Positions 23,067-36,147 of a stretch of 64,000 nucleotides of DNA are shown here, one piece after another (the first letter of the stretch is position 1; each line of letters starts with the position of its first letter). Both the position numbers and the translations under genes were made by a program. The notes under the pieces were generated by a model. The model saw only the letters and a list, made by a program, of their open reading frames with translations. It was not told the origin of the DNA and searched no databases. This DNA comes from Panicum virgatum (lineage: Eukaryota; Streptophyta; Magnoliopsida; Poales; Poaceae), in the NCBI RefSeq assembly GCF_016808335.1, contig NC_053146.1, positions 9,493,015 through 9,557,014 on the forward strand, written 5' to 3'.

Positions 23067-25045
23067 AAATCATTTTTTTTCACGAATATGCCTGGGCACG
23101 TATCAATTTCATTAAGAAGCAGTACCCTGATAGAAAGGAAGGAAGCCAACCAAACCTCTTCAGTTTATGCTAGACAAAGCTAGAATAAGAAAGGTACAGT
23201 AGGTTAATGTGATTAACCAGTTGAAAAAGAGATTGAAATGAGTAGTATAGAGAAAGGGATGATCTCAGGAAATTAATCAGCATTCCCAAAAGTAGGATAG
23301 GCTTGGCAATTCCACTACTTTTCATATGGTTTGTGCGTGGCAACACCCCCTACTTGCTTCTTTATGCTGAACACGGAGTTCCCATCCCCCTCACCCTTGC
23401 TTAGCGTTCCACTTGTGATCCTGGAGGATTTGGAGAAATGTTCCTGACCATGAGAAATGGATTTGAGCTTTTCTTTCATGTGAATGGTCTTAAAAGAATG
23501 ATTTTCGTACTATAGACCATGTTGAGAAAGACCAACCAACAACACAAACAAAGACTGGTATTCTTTAAACTTTCTTGGTCACCGGACCAGTATAAATCTT
23601 AATAGGCAGAGACTATTAAGGCAGATATAGTGTACCACCAAGCTAGAGGCCGGCAACCCAGCACAAACAAGAACAGCAAGAACAATACCAGAGGAAACAC
23701 ACTCAAATCTAGACACAACCAAACATCTGAACTTGTTAAAAGATACAACGTCGTCAAGGTTGTCTAAGGTCTCTAAACAGCATAGGTGGCAAAGCATCTG
23801 CCTGAAGCCATACGACCAACACGATAACGGCGGTAAAACATCTGCTAGAGCTACCAATCGACGGCAGCAAAGTATCTGCCAATGTAAATAGGGATGGCCA
23901 AGCATCTGCCAAACGACAACAACCTAAGCAGCTCGAAGGAGGAGACTGGTCAAAGTGAAGATAGGCATAGAAGAGGAAATTCCCCAAGGAGAGCTGACAA
24001 CCACTGCTAGGACAATGACTGGCCACAGATGAATAGGGATAGCATTCGACAATAATCCCTGAAGTGCAGCAACATCATGTAGAGCGTCCAAGAGTACGCC
24101 TCAAGGGTGGGGGCGACACCACCGTCGTCATCCCACCAATAAGGTCAAGGCTTTTACTCAGAAAGCTCACCAGAGAGGAGGGAAGAGGGGAACATATGAC
24201 ACCTTCAATAAGGTAAACAGCAATCAACAGTGTTGCCGCATCATTGGCCCGCAAGCAGGTCATAGGGTTTCGCCTTCCAACATTCCCATCCCATAATACA
24301 CCGCAGGAAGAATTGCTCTAACACCCGTGCATGAGGCTTGGGTCGTGTTACAAATGCTCTCGCTAAACCTATTGATAGAAGAGGTGAAATTGTCGCTGCC
24401 ACCAGAAATAGTCAGGACCATCAACCATGGAGCACCGAGCCCCAGCCCCTGACCCGGGCACGATCGCAGCACACCTTGCCCGCTCCCCCAACCCCACCAG
24501 GCGGATGAAACTGAACTGGCCAAGGGCGGTGCAAATCCGGTCATGCCCAGCTGGCGGCGACGCACCTTGGCCACACCCCCAGCACACAAGGAGGGCGAAG
24601 ATGAATCAATCGAATGAGACTGAGCAGCCGAGTATCGGCGCAAGGAGGGTGTTGTGCGCCGCCACGTCGTCACCGTCGAGGAACAGTCCTGCCGCCACTG
24701 CCCCATTCACCGCCACGGGAGGTAGCCACATCTTGTCATCGAGGAAGGCCCCTTGAGACAAGGATGCATAGATCCGAGCTCCGATGTGGTGGATCTACCA
24801 TCAACAGCCGGTGGATGGTGACAGGAGGCCTAGGGTTTGTGCGGGTTAGAATGTGGTAGAGCAAGGGTACGAGAGAGATAGGGGAGGGGAGGGGGTGGCT
24901 AGCCGCAACCACTGTTGTCGGTCGCCGTCGACGTTAGCAACCATCGGAGTGTGGTTGAGGACGGGCTGGCAGCCACGGTCACCCCCCCCCCCCGGGTCGC
25001 GAGGGACGTAGGGTTAGGCTAACATAGCAAGAACTTCTCCACACA
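23067..25045 (-). mobile_element. Remains of an L1-type LINE, minus strand
   Basis: Position 23067 begins a run of T followed by CACGAATATGCCTGGGCACG and TATCAATTTCATTAAGAAG. On the minus strand this is the typical plant L1 3' end (TTAATGAAATTGATACG...TATTCGTG plus poly-A). The following 1-2 kb has decayed minus-strand frames and a GC-rich stretch at 24260-25010. The left limit of the insertion is clear. The far end near 25045 is a guess from a weak GAAATCA match, so the GC-rich part could be unrelated. Confidence 0.45.
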
Positions 25046-25708
25046 TTGAAATCAACAGAGGTTAGCTTTCTCTTAGAGCCTCTCCAACCAAACCCTTTCT
25101 TTTGGCCCCCTACTTCACCCATATGAGGACCTCTATTCCCTTGCCTACTTCAAAATGAACTCTACGAATCCCCTCATATTTGCCCCCCTACTTTCAATTC
25201 TCCCATATCATACTTTGTTGATACGAAGCAACTACCATGAGTGTGGTCTCAAAGTAAACGATGTTTGTTTGTTTCTTTTTTTTTTGAATGGCCATGATTT
25301 TCCATCCACTCTAGATCAGTACCGCTGCTCGCACCATTTTGATTCAAACAGGTTCGACCAGATATCCATCTTCGTCCCTACAGACGTGAGCCACAAATTA
25401 CTGAATATATAGTAATCCACCTTTATGACAAATAAGGCTACGCTAACCGATCAAATTAGATAAATTAGTAGTACTATGCTTGTGCCTGCAATTGGCCAAG
25501 CCTATTCAATGACCTGAACTCAAGAACTTCAGAGAATAGTCACATATCAGAGAGGAAGCAAAAGGGGGGAAAAGACAACGAATAAGTGAAAGGGAATCAA
25601 ATTACATGAGCATAGCTATCAAAACTCAATTGCTTGGGCACATCAACCAATTTTCAGAAATCAAACATTATCCTTCTTCACATCTCTTCCATAGCTTCAT
25701 TCAGGACT
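25046..25708. other. Spacer, no gene seen
   Basis: AT-rich sequence with short open frames only. A CTCTCCAACC motif near 25080 resembles a MITE end, but no mate was found. Confidence 0.45.
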
Positions 25709-26550
25709 CCCCGTTTGGCATAGTTTATTTTGGCTTCAGTGTAACACCCCTGGTGTTAATCCTTTGTTTAGCTGCTAATCATGACTTAATCATGGTCATT
25801 AGTGTTAATCAAGTTGGCTTTGTTTCATTTCAATCTTCGCTCCGCTTTAATCCTGATTTTCTCCCAAATTGACTCAAATAAACTTTTGTCCAACGTCAAA
25901 GTTGTAGATTTTTTATTTCTCCCTCTACAGCTCTTGTTTGGCCGAAATTTAAGTTCGATGCAAAATTTTAGGTTTACATCAGTCAAACTTAGATCAAAAT
26001 TCAGTCAGTCATGGCCCATCTGTCATCCTCTTTCTCCCTCTCCCCATGCCTTCTCCTGTGCAGCACACAGGGCACGGCATGGCGCCTGGCCATCAGACCT
26101 CTAACATGTCGACATGACAGTGCCTGCCCATGCTGCCTGTTGTTCACTCGTCCTCGCCCTTATCCCCAACCAGCAGCTGCTCTCTTCCTCACCTCTCTCG
26201 ATCGGCCCTCCCTTCTTCCTTCTCGCGTAGACCAGAGCCGAGCAGAGCTGGTGCTGCGCCGGCCATCCCGACCGCGTCCCCCTCCGATTCCTCCCACGAG
26301 GGCCTCCCCAACCGCATCCCGCACCTTCTCTGTCGTTCCCCCGAATGATTCCAGCCACTTCCCGGCCGGAATAGACCCCGCTCCGGCCGATCGCCATGGA
26401 AGCTCAGCCTGGAGCTCCGGCCGCCGTCAATCTGCTTCCTCCGGACCTCCTTTGCTCGAATCGAGGCTACGGTGAGCTCCGCTGTGTCACCCTCATCCTC
26501 CCCGGCCCCTTCCCCGACCTGCATCGGCTGCCCCCTCGCCGGAACCAGCT

Positions 26551-29500
26551 TTTTTTTCGAACAAGGGTTCACCCAGCTTTTATAGAAAGCGAATAAGGTT
26601 GGATACAAAGTCAATGGCACGTCGGGGAGACTGACTTTACAGCAAGTTCAAAAAAAAAAACTTAAGGCTCACAGGCCACAAACATAACGGAAAAACGACA
26701 CTGGAAGCTAAAAGGGTCCTGCTCAGGAGGACGATCGCGAACTTTCTCCAGGAAGTCTTCGATCCAAGCTTTAACTTGAGGTCGCCACCCATCCAGGAAC
26801 ATTTGGTCAGTAGCTCGTAGCAGAATCCGCCACCTCTGCAAATGAAGATCAATTTTGAAGAGCACATCAGTTGGGTTCTTGACAAACACCCCCTTTATCG
26901 CCATTTTATTGCGTGTGGTCCACAGAGACCAGAGAGCACCAGCAAAAGTAATCAGTTTCTGCCCATAGTTTTTACACCCCAAAGGAAGCCACCCATCTAG
27001 AAAGTCACTCATGGAAGATGGTGTTTTATCCCACCCCAGAGCTATGATCTAGAGATTCTGGAACTTTGCACATACAACAATTACCATTCCCTTGCCAGTT
27101 TCTTTTCTTCAGGACCACCCCTGACTGGAGTCTGTCCTGGAAAGCTAACCACATGAAGACTTTGATCTTCAGTGGTAGTTTGCTTTCCCAAAGCAATTTC
27201 ATCCTTCTATTTTCTACTCCCCTATTTGAGAGCATTCTATACATGGAGCGTGTAGAATACATGCCTTTTGATTCTAGAGCCCATCTTACTTGGTCACGGG
27301 ACTCTGAAATCGAGAGCTAGGGTAAAGATTGAAGAAGGTGCTCCCATTGGACGATTTCAGCATGACCGAAAGATCGGCGAAATTGAATTTTCCATTCCCC
27401 CGCCACCCAACACTCACTCACCCTGGCATTTTTGTTGGTGCAGCACCCATAGAGCTTTGGGTATTGCAAACGCAACGGGGTGTTCCCTACCAATACATCC
27501 TCCCAAAACAGGATACTCTTGCCATCCCCTAAGATGAAAGTCGCCCCCCAATTGAATTTGGCCCTGATTTTCTGGATGCCAGTCCAGAATTGAGAGCCCT
27601 TCTTCCCCTTAGATAATGCCAAGGGTTTATTTCTCAGATACTTAGCTCTCAGTAATTGGCAGCAGAGGTCATCCTCTCGACCATATTAAAGATGCCAAAT
27701 CCACTTAAGAAGGAGAGCCTCATTCAAGAATCTGGTATTTGTAATACCCAGCCCCCCAAAATCTTTTGGAAGACAAGTGTGTTCCCATTTGACCATGTGA
27801 TACTTAAATTTGTCACTGTCCCCTCTCCAGAAAAATTGAGACCTCACTACATCCATCTGATGGTGAACTCCCTCAGAAAGATTATATATGCCCATGGTGT
27901 AAGTAGGTATGACGGAGAGGGAATAATTGGTCAGGACAAGACGTCCTCCATAAGAGAGAAGCTTCCCTTTCCATGATTGTAATTTTCCTTTCATTTTCTC
28001 CACCATTCCCTCAAAAGCACTGCTATGCAAGACTCTGTCATGAATAGGCAAACCAAGATACTTGAGGGGTAAGGTTCCAAGCTTGCAATTCAGCATATTT
28101 GCAATAGTAGTCTATCTAGATTCTGCCACCCCAAAAACATATACCTCACTTTTGTGATAATTGATCTTGAGGCCTGACATCCATTCAAAACAGTATAGAA
28201 GGAATTTCATGTTAGTAATGGAAGTATCATCACACTCCACCATTACCACAGTGTCATCTGCATATTGTAGGTGAGTGAGCCCCCCTCCTTGTACCAGGTG
28301 TGGAACTACCCCTTTTATGATCCCCTGGCTCTTTGCCTTTTCTAGTATATGAGCAAGGGCATCAGCAGCTAAATTAAAGAGTAGAGGAGAGAGAGAGGGT
28401 CCCCTTGTCTCAGTCCTCTATGGGTTTTAAAGTAAGGACCATTTTCACCATTGATGTTTACACACACTCCCCCCCCCTAACTGAACACATAATCCATGTT
28501 CTCAGTTTCTCATCAAAACCCTTTTTGATTAGGACCTCTTCCACAAAATCCCAAGATATGCTATCATAAGCCTTCTCGAAGTCAATTTTGAGAATCACCC
28601 CTCCATTTTTTTGCTTCTGAGCTCATGGATTATTTCGTGCAACATAACAGCTCCATCTAAAATATATCTGCCCTTAATAAAAGCAGTTTGACTGGGAGCT
28701 ATAATTTTTTTTTGCCACATTGGTCATTCTATCCATCAACAATTTGGTGAAGATCTTGAAGCTCACATTGAGCAGACAAATAGGTCTGAACTGTCTGACA
28801 TTGTTAGCATCCTTTATTTTTGGCACTAGAGTGATCACCCCATAGTTCAACCTACTTAGGTCCAAATGTCCAAGGTAAAAATCATTAATGAGTTTCATCA
28901 GATCCTCCTTAATAAAATCCCAACATTGCTTGTAGAAAGACACACTAAAGCCATCAGGGCCAGGTGCAGTGTTTTCTTTCATTGAGAAAACTGTTTTCCT
29001 GACTTCTTCCAGGGTGAAAGGGGAGAGAAGGAACTCATTGTCAGTTGAATCTAATCTTCCTTTCTCTGCCCAAGCAACTTCAAGTAACCCCACTAACCTG
29101 GCTAGTTGCTTACCAAAAAATTGTTTGTAGAAGTCATAGACCAGTCTCTGAATCTCTTTGGGTTCTGTATATACCCTCCCCTCATTTTCCAGAGATAAGA
29201 TTTACTTTTTCCTTCTTCTGCCATTTGCAGACAGGTGGAAAAAACCTGTGTTGGCATCTCCTTCCAAGGTCCATTTCTCACTCCCCCTTTGTTGCCAGTA
29301 GATCTCCTCAGCCTCCATTATAAGTTCTAACTGTTGTTCTAACCTGGCTCTTTCCCTAGAGAGACAGATCTGATCATCATTTTCCATCAGCTGAATGTCA
29401 ATTGCTTGGATTTTGCCCAAAATTTCCTTCTTATTTCTGATATATTCTCCTCTGATATTGTTTTCCCAGCCTTTCAGAAACTGTCTCAGCCCAGCAACCC

Positions 29501-30143
29501 CCCATGCCACCTATCCATGGAATAATCTGTGTCAGGGCATTTATCCATGATCTCTTTCCATTTCTTCTTCACAGTTTCCAAGAAACCCTCCATTTTGGCC
29601 CAATGTCTCTCATAGAAAAATTGTCTGCATCTCTGGGTTTGTGACTCTCCAGTGTCCAAGAGAATAGGGCAGTGGTCAGATCCTAGCCTGGTTAAACCAT
29701 TTAAAGTGGTTAGAGGGAATTTAGCTTCCCAATCTGTGGAGATCAACACTCTATCTATATTGCTCTGGACAGCCTGATCTTGATTGTTTGTCCAGGTAAA
29801 TTTGGCCCCCCCTATAAATGTCTCTGAGATCAAAATCCCCTATGAAACTATTGAAAGCATGCATGAGGTTTTTATTGCCCAAGCCTGAGCTCTTATCCTT
29901 CACTGATGTAATCAGGTTGAAATCTCCCCCTATGACCACTGGTAAAACAGCTTCCTGACATCTTGTTCTGAGTTTCTGGAGGAAATCCAGAGACAAGTCA
30001 TGGTTAGCAGGGCCATAAACCACTGGCAGCTCCCATCTGAAGTTCATGATCCTGTGTCTAACAATCACCCCCACAAAAAACTCTCCCAACACCCACCCTT
30101 CCACTTGTAAGAGGTCCTTCTTGACTCCTAGCAGAATACCCCC
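26551..30143 (-). mobile_element. 5'-truncated L1 LINE nested in the solo LTR
   Basis: On the minus strand the 3' end carries a poly-A tail (T run at 26551). Flanking copies CCGGAACCAGCT (26539-26550) and CCGGAACTAGCT (30144-30155) form a 12-bp target duplication with one mismatch. Frames for endonuclease, reverse transcriptase and the C-terminal zinc-binding RT-associated domain follow in order from 30104 to 26662. Truncation falls inside the endonuclease domain, as is typical of incomplete reverse transcription. Confidence 0.9.
26662..30104 (-). pseudogene. LINE ORF2 remnant (endonuclease, RT, zinc-binding RT-associated domain)
   Basis: Broken minus-strand frames show endonuclease motifs (GGDFNLI near 29940; SDHCPILL near 29660), the RT entry motif (APGPDGF near 28960) with RPICLLN near 28780, and the catalytic YADD box on the minus strand near 28260. 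C-terminal frames to 26662 contain the W-rich IKVFMWLAFQDRL region. At least five frame breaks and stops make it non-functional. Confidence 0.85.
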
Positions 30144-33100
30144 CCGGAACTAGCTCGCCCTCGCAGCTCGAACTACTGCACCACCGCCGGCGCCATCCCG
30201 ACCACCTCCGACCCCGGCCCTTGCATCAAACCGGCCCTAGGTGAGCCCCTTGTGCTTCCTCACCACACCCCTGCAGCCAGCATGGCCTTCTCTTGCCAAA
30301 AATTGAGCTCCTAAGCGCCTCCTGTGCACCAGATTCGCGTGAAGGACCTCGTGCAGCAATTCAGACTAGTGCAGGGGGTTTTCTGCAATGTCATAGAGTC
30401 ATAGGAATAGTGTTTTAGGGACCAAATTGTTTGAAACTTTGAAAATCCATAGAAAATAGTAGAAAAATGCTAAAATGCAAAATTAGTTTTGTTAGCTTCA
30501 TCTTTTTATTCTCTATATGATAGAAGCATGAGATGTTCTGTTTGATAACTTTTGCTGTGCAGTTTTATGTATGCAAGTTAAATAGTTTTGTAGCTGGTTA
30601 AATGCATAAATGGAGTTAGGAGCATGAGAAAAATATAAAACTAGTTGTCTTAGCTTTGTTTTGACATGTAGTACTTAGGAAAAATATTAAACATACTGTT
30701 TGGATAATGTTTCTGTGACGTATTGATTTAATCATGAGTAATGCTTGTTTTAGCTTGTTTAATTAATATCTGCAGTTCCACAAGTCTAAAAATTATGAAA
30801 TTTATGTAGTAGCTCGCTCTTTGCATGCTTAGTTCACTGTAAAAGTTTCATGTCCAGAATCTATGCACATGTTTGTAAATCTGTTTTTGTTCAGTTTGTT
30901 TTGTTAAGGCCAAATTAAATGCTTTTTGTTATCAATAAAAGTTGGTAAATTTTTGTTGCATGTTTTATCAGTAGCTTGGCATGCTGCTAAATTTTTTGTT
31001 ACTAAACCATGGCTACAAGTTATGTTTTTGCATTTGCTTAGTTCCTAACTAGACCTATGCCTTTTGTGTTGTTGCTTAGAATTTATTTTCTGCATGTTAA
31101 TTTCAGCAACTTATTTGTTTCAGTTGTAAATCTTGTTAAATCTTTTAGGACCCAAAATGTGGATTATTTTTAGGTACCTTGGTTATGCTTGCTGTTAGTT
31201 AAATAAAAATATCTAGTTAATCTTTTTTGCTTTATAGTGTTGCTTGGCTTTTCTAAGTAAGTTTAGTATGGCTTTTGGAAGTGAAAAACTTCATTTATAT
31301 ATAACCTGCTGGCTGTGTGGTTTTGAGCTATTAAGTTATTGAAAATTAAGTGCCTTGTAGTAGATTAACCAATTGAACCTGTGTGCCATGCTTGATCTGC
31401 CTGCTATCTTTCTATGGTAGACTTGAGTAGTATCTAATTAAACACCTTTTGGCGCATAAATATGTGTGGTGTGACTCGGTTTATATCTTGTATGTCTTTT
31501 AAATGCATCATGTGGTGTTTTTCTTGAGTTCATGCATTTGCATTGTGCATATCATTTAGGTACGCTAGATGTACAATGCGCGGACATAAAGCACGTGATG
31601 GCGGGATCGAACCCCAAGATGGTGAATGGTGGATGCATCCAGAAGATGGAAGGACTGTCTGTAGTGCATGCTTGGACAGGAAATGATATCAAGCCGGTGC
31701 AAGATTGCAAGCTAACTAACTGACTTGTGTCAAACTCAGACAAGCCCCAGAGCATAATCCTTAATTTCAGTATTCAATGTTTATTTAAGTATTTGTGCAT
31801 TTACGTTTCTAGGAGTTGTATGAAATTCTAGTATGCATGTATCTCCCTAGGTACCTATGAGTCTATACTATTGTGCAGGTATCGTTAGAAATGCCTTGCT
31901 AAGTAGGAACTCGGTAGAAGTCGAGTGATTCCTGTCACTCGCGAGATATAGGTCTTGTTACTTATGGAAAAGTTGCTGAAGAATGAATCAATGAGGAAAG
32001 AAAATGGAGACCAGGCGGAGATGAATTTGGTTATGGATATGGAATGAATGGAAAGTGAGCATCCGCCTGTGTTGCTTGAGGACCGTACCGTTGTTGTCAT
32101 TGTTGATCGAGGATTGAACAGTACTAACCACATACCGAAAATAGGAGGTAGTCGAAACCGGTGAGCTGTGTACCGCTTTACAACGATACTTTGAATTCCG
32201 ACCTGCTACGCTGGGCGTGGGAGTTGGCCGGTGTTGGATAGGATGTCGCCTTCGGGTTCTCTGGGGGTTCACCGTGAGAGGCCCAACACCTGGGTTTTAG
32301 TAGGCGTGGTTCAGATATCGTGGTAATGATGGGAACAGTTGACACGTGTGGTCCAGTGTGGCTTGCATGTGTCGTGTGAGTTAGATCCACCTTGCAAGGT
32401 TAAATCGGATCGATTCGCCGTAACTCGTGGATATGAGAGTCTTGGTCATTGTGTCACACCGTAATAAAGAAGTGGAATGAGATTGGAAATGTGATAATCT
32501 GAGATATGATTACATATTCTTGGAAGATTAATTTGATATATCATGTTTGCTCTAGATGATTATGCAAACCTAGTTGGTATTTATACAACAAAACCTGAGC
32601 TAAAATACTGAAAGTAAGGATCCACTATTAGCAGTTTTTCAGCAAAATAACTCCAGAGCCAAATAGTCTTGCATGTCTAGGAGTCGGCAAAGTATATACC
32701 ACTAGTCGGGTAAGTCTTGTTGAGTATTAGTATACTCAGGGTTTGTTGTTACCCTGTTTTCAGATAGCTGCTGCTGATTCAAGCTAACCAGGATTTACAT
32801 CGGTGGGCTCGATGTGACCTCCTCACGACTTCGTAGATAACGTTGTTTTCAAACCGACATTTTAGTTAAATTCCGCTGCATGTTGAACCCTGATAATTAA
32901 TTCAAATTTATTTTGTAAAGCTTTGTTTTTGTTTTAAATTTGAAAACCTCTGTCTGCTTGTAATCATCTGCGATCGTCGTCGTGCGAGACTTCCAGTGTT
33001 TTCGATCATTAATCCAACAGGCTGCCGGATTATACCATTTTAAGTGCGCGGTGATTTGATTAACGTTTAAGATGATAGTTAACACACTTAAGTCGATTTA

Positions 33101-33285
33101 ATTTGGGTGGTTCTGTCACATTTAGCTTCACTTATTTCACACAAATCGAGAGAATACAGCGTGAAACAATTTTATAAGCTCATGTTAAAATGAACTAGAA
33201 GCCAGACGAGCCCGTTTTTTTTTTGGCTTCACCAACTTTAGCTGCACTAGTGAAGCTGTTTTGGCACAAACTATACCAAACGGGG

Positions 33286-33852
33286 CCTCAGTAGACGTCG
33301 CTGCAGCCCCTAGAGCCGCCTCCCAACTGCCGCTGCAGCATCCCAACGCCACCTACACCCTCCCTATCTCACGCACCGGCTGCAGGCGCCACCTGCGCCT
33401 TCCTTAGGCGCTGGCTCCCCTCCATCCCCTCCCTCAACAAGCACAGGATTCCCCTTGATTTCGCGGCCGAGTGCGTGGGGCGTGCGGTGTCGTCGGAGCA
33501 TAAGGAGACGAGGGCTTGCACGGGAATTGGAGATGTACCAGGTGTGGGAGAGCTCCGAGCAGGCGAGGGAAGTCCGGGAGTTGCAACAATTCGTGGATGA
33601 GGGAGCTTTTTCTCTCCCCTACATGTGGGAAGTCGGCTATGGAAGATGAAGGCTCTCTCATCCGTCGGGGCTCGGTTGGGAGTTCCGTTGGAGACTTTTT
33701 TTTTTTGCGCTTTAGCCCTCAGAAGTATAAGAGAGCAGATAAGATCTTGGTTGGAGCAGGATACGAGCACATCTACACATAGCTAAAACTATCTAATAAA
33801 GACAAAACGAATTGTAATTTAGGACGGAGGTAGTACTAATTAATGTTAGCTA
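33286..33852. other. GC-rich stretch with a Stowaway-type end, no gene identified
   Basis: Positions 33290-33720 are GC-rich with short open frames on both strands (up to 133 codons) and no family match. GTAATTTAGGACGGAGGTAGTA (33816-33837) is one end of a Stowaway-type MITE without a visible mate. Confidence 0.35.
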
Positions 33853-34228
33853 AGAGCAACTCCAACAGATTGATTTTTTCCTTTCTCATTTCTTATCTTA
33901 AAGGGAAATCTCCCATCACAATTTTAAATTATAGAGGAGATGTGCTCCAGCAGATTGATTTTTCGTTTTCCCCTTTAATTCATGAGTGGCCAAGATCTTT
34001 TTATGCATGTGGATCTTGTGGCTAGGAAAAAATGGATAGAAAGGGAGAAGGAAAGAGAGAACGTGGAATTCCCCTTTAAAAAGGGGAGAGAGGAGGGAAA
34101 TAAAGGGGAAAGGAAAAAAGGAAAAAGAGAAAATCAATCTGTTGGAGCTAAATTTTTTCCCCTAAATTCTCTTTATGACTAAAAAATAGAAAGGAGAAAG
34201 AGGAAAATCAATCTGTTGGAGTTGCTCT
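33853..34228. mobile_element. MITE of about 376 bp
   Basis: The ends AGAGCAACTCCAACAGATTG (33853) and CAATCTGTTGGAGTTGCTCT (ending 34228) are perfect inverted repeats. The AGAGCAACTCCAACAG terminus is a well-known grass MITE end. A second, diverged copy of the arm lies just inside each end. Confidence 0.85.
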
Positions 34229-35738
34229 ATGTTAATAGTAGCTGGCAGGTATTATTAGCTGGGCAACTACATATTAGTATTGGGATTGGTTGGATCCACG
34301 TATACTAATAAGTGTTTGAAGTAATTGTTCTTTGTCACCCTACTCCATTCCTCATGTCCTTTGTCTCTTTTTTTTTGCATTTGCGAATGTTGATGATTTG
34401 TTCGTGATGTGTTTCTGGTGATTTAATAAGATTTTTGTTTAATATTTCGCATTCTAATCAGATCTATTACACCTGGGTTTTGAATTTTTGTTTACATTCC
34501 TTACGGTTTTAATTTTTGCTGCAAATTATGGTTACATTAGATTCAATACCTAGCCTAATCTGATTTATATATTTTCATATCCACTTGTTTTGTGCATGTG
34601 GATGATTTGTTGATTTTTTCCCAACAAATCCCCAGTCATCTGTATTGGTAGTACCCATTTATTCGTACTCGCTTATTTGTAGGCTAGTTCATTGTGGTAT
34701 TTTGGATTCTCTGATCCATAATCAATGGATATGAGGTCGATATCTTAGTTGTTATCAACCTTTTAGAGGTCGCCCTATGTGTGAAGTGTAAACTGCTAGT
34801 TATGCTCTTCTCTTCACACCTAACCTTTTTACTTACAGTTGGTACTAGTTATTTTTACAGTATAATATTCAGTGTAAATTCTGCATAAGATAACTGTCAT
34901 TAGTTAACAAGTGAACCTTGTAGTGGGGTAGCTCCGTAACTGTGCAATCAATTTTCAGAGTTTTGATCTGTAATAGAATAAATGGATGGTTCTGTATATT
35001 CTGACTTTTTTGCACACATACAACATAAACAATCAGAATTTATATCTAGTGAATCATCTTTAGCTACTATATGCATCTGATTATCTGAATAAAATGCATC
35101 TATGTCTGCCTCTGAATTTCAATTTCCTGATTCATGTGTCATTTCTCACTCACAATTTCTATAAATGAGATTTGACAGTTTGTACTAGTAAATTTGACAC
35201 TGTGCTGTTCCATGTAGTTTGTAGGTTAAATAATTGTCATAAAAAACTCTATGACATAATCACCAATTCTTGTGTTTTTACCTATCTATCTAGCTGCATG
35301 TGTATCTATTTGACTATATCTAGAATAAGTTTGAACTTTTATTACTCTAATTTTTTTTTTGAAATAGGAAATCTATACTTGCAGACTGCCTATGAACAGT
35401 TTACCATTTCATTGGTATATTCAATAAATGATGTTTCTGCTGCTACATGTCATATTAATTACTAGTTGTCCATTCCACGCCATTTCTGTTATTTATTTAT
35501 TAAATATATTACACATCTATCAAGGTACATGCTTATCCTCAAGGTTGTATTCTTCATTATAAGGGAAGTAGTTGAACTCAATGCTTTCCTCAAAGATATA
35601 GTTAAAATTTCAGTTGACCTGAAACATTATAGCTCCTTGATTATTCATAGTGCTATTGCTTACTATGTATTTGCTCTATAATTACGGTGACATAACTAGT
35701 GTAATTTGTACACAATGTATATGTACCTGTCCACTATA

Positions 35739-35830
35739 TTTGCATATGCCTTTTTTTTACAAAAAATTGCATATGCCTTTTTTTACGAAAATTTGCATAT
35801 GCCTATTTGCTATTTGCATATGTGGGGTTT
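35739..35830 (+). repeat. Short tandem repeat around TTGCATATGCC
   Basis: Three to four imperfect copies of a 26-28 base unit (TTGCATATGCC plus T and A runs) lie head to tail. Confidence 0.7.
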
Positions 35831-36147
35831 CACTCATTACCCAAACTATCTGTTGTTTGATAGACTTGTGGGTTTCAAATCCATTAGAGTGGCTATTTTT
35901 TTATGCTGGTTTGTCAAAATCTAACGCAACCCTCCTCCTTTACCCGGGCTTGGGACCGGCTATGCTGAGACGACTCAGGAGAGAGAGAGTCTTCCAGTCA
36001 GCATAGGCGGAGTTTGTTGTTTCATAGACTATAAAAAAAATCTGAATATTTGATATTTTGCTATATGCATCTGTGGGGTTTCACTCATTACCCAAACTAT
36101 CTGTTGTTTGACAGACTATAAAAAAAATCTGAATATTTGATATTTTG
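35822..36147 (+). repeat. Tandem duplication; first copy interrupted by a 149-bp insertion
   Basis: GTGGGGTTTCACTCATTACC...GTTTGA occurs at 35822-35860 and again at 36072-36112. The following ACTATAAAA...TTTTG block is at 36028-36060 and 36115-36147. In the first copy the two blocks are separated by 35867-36015, flanked by GTTGTTTGATAGACT and GTTGTTTCATAGACT. Confidence 0.7.
35867..36015. mobile_element. Short insertion with 15-bp direct flanks, unclassified
   Basis: The 149-bp segment is bounded by 15-base direct repeats (35852-35866 and 36016-36030, one mismatch), which fits a target duplication of non-LTR length. It contains CTTTACCCGGGCTTGGGACC and ends GGCGGAGTTT. I see no A/B boxes or poly-A, so the SINE label is not secure. 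Confidence 0.45.

Larger units (their letters stand above)
25740..33120 (+). mobile_element. Long solo LTR (about 3.8 kb without the nested LINE), Gypsy-type
   Basis: The unit begins TGTAACACCCCTGG and ends GGTTCTGTCACA, the TG...CA form of long grass Gypsy LTRs. It is flanked by TTCAG (25735-25739) and TTTAG (33121-33125), an imperfect 5-bp target duplication. No gag or pol frames are present, so the best reading is a solo LTR left by recombination. A large non-autonomous derivative is the alternative. The Tekay/Del-like assignment rests only on length and the TGTAACACC start. Confidence 0.6.
25709..33285. mobile_element. hAT-type MITE split by a larger insertion
   Basis: The left end CCCCGTTTGGCATAGTTT (25709) matches the reverse complement of the right end, CCCCGTTTGGTATAGTTT (ending 33285), with one difference. 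Only about 31 bases of the left arm and 165 of the right arm belong to it. The rest is the LTR insertion, so the original element was about 200 bp. Its own target duplication is not clear. Confidence 0.65.
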
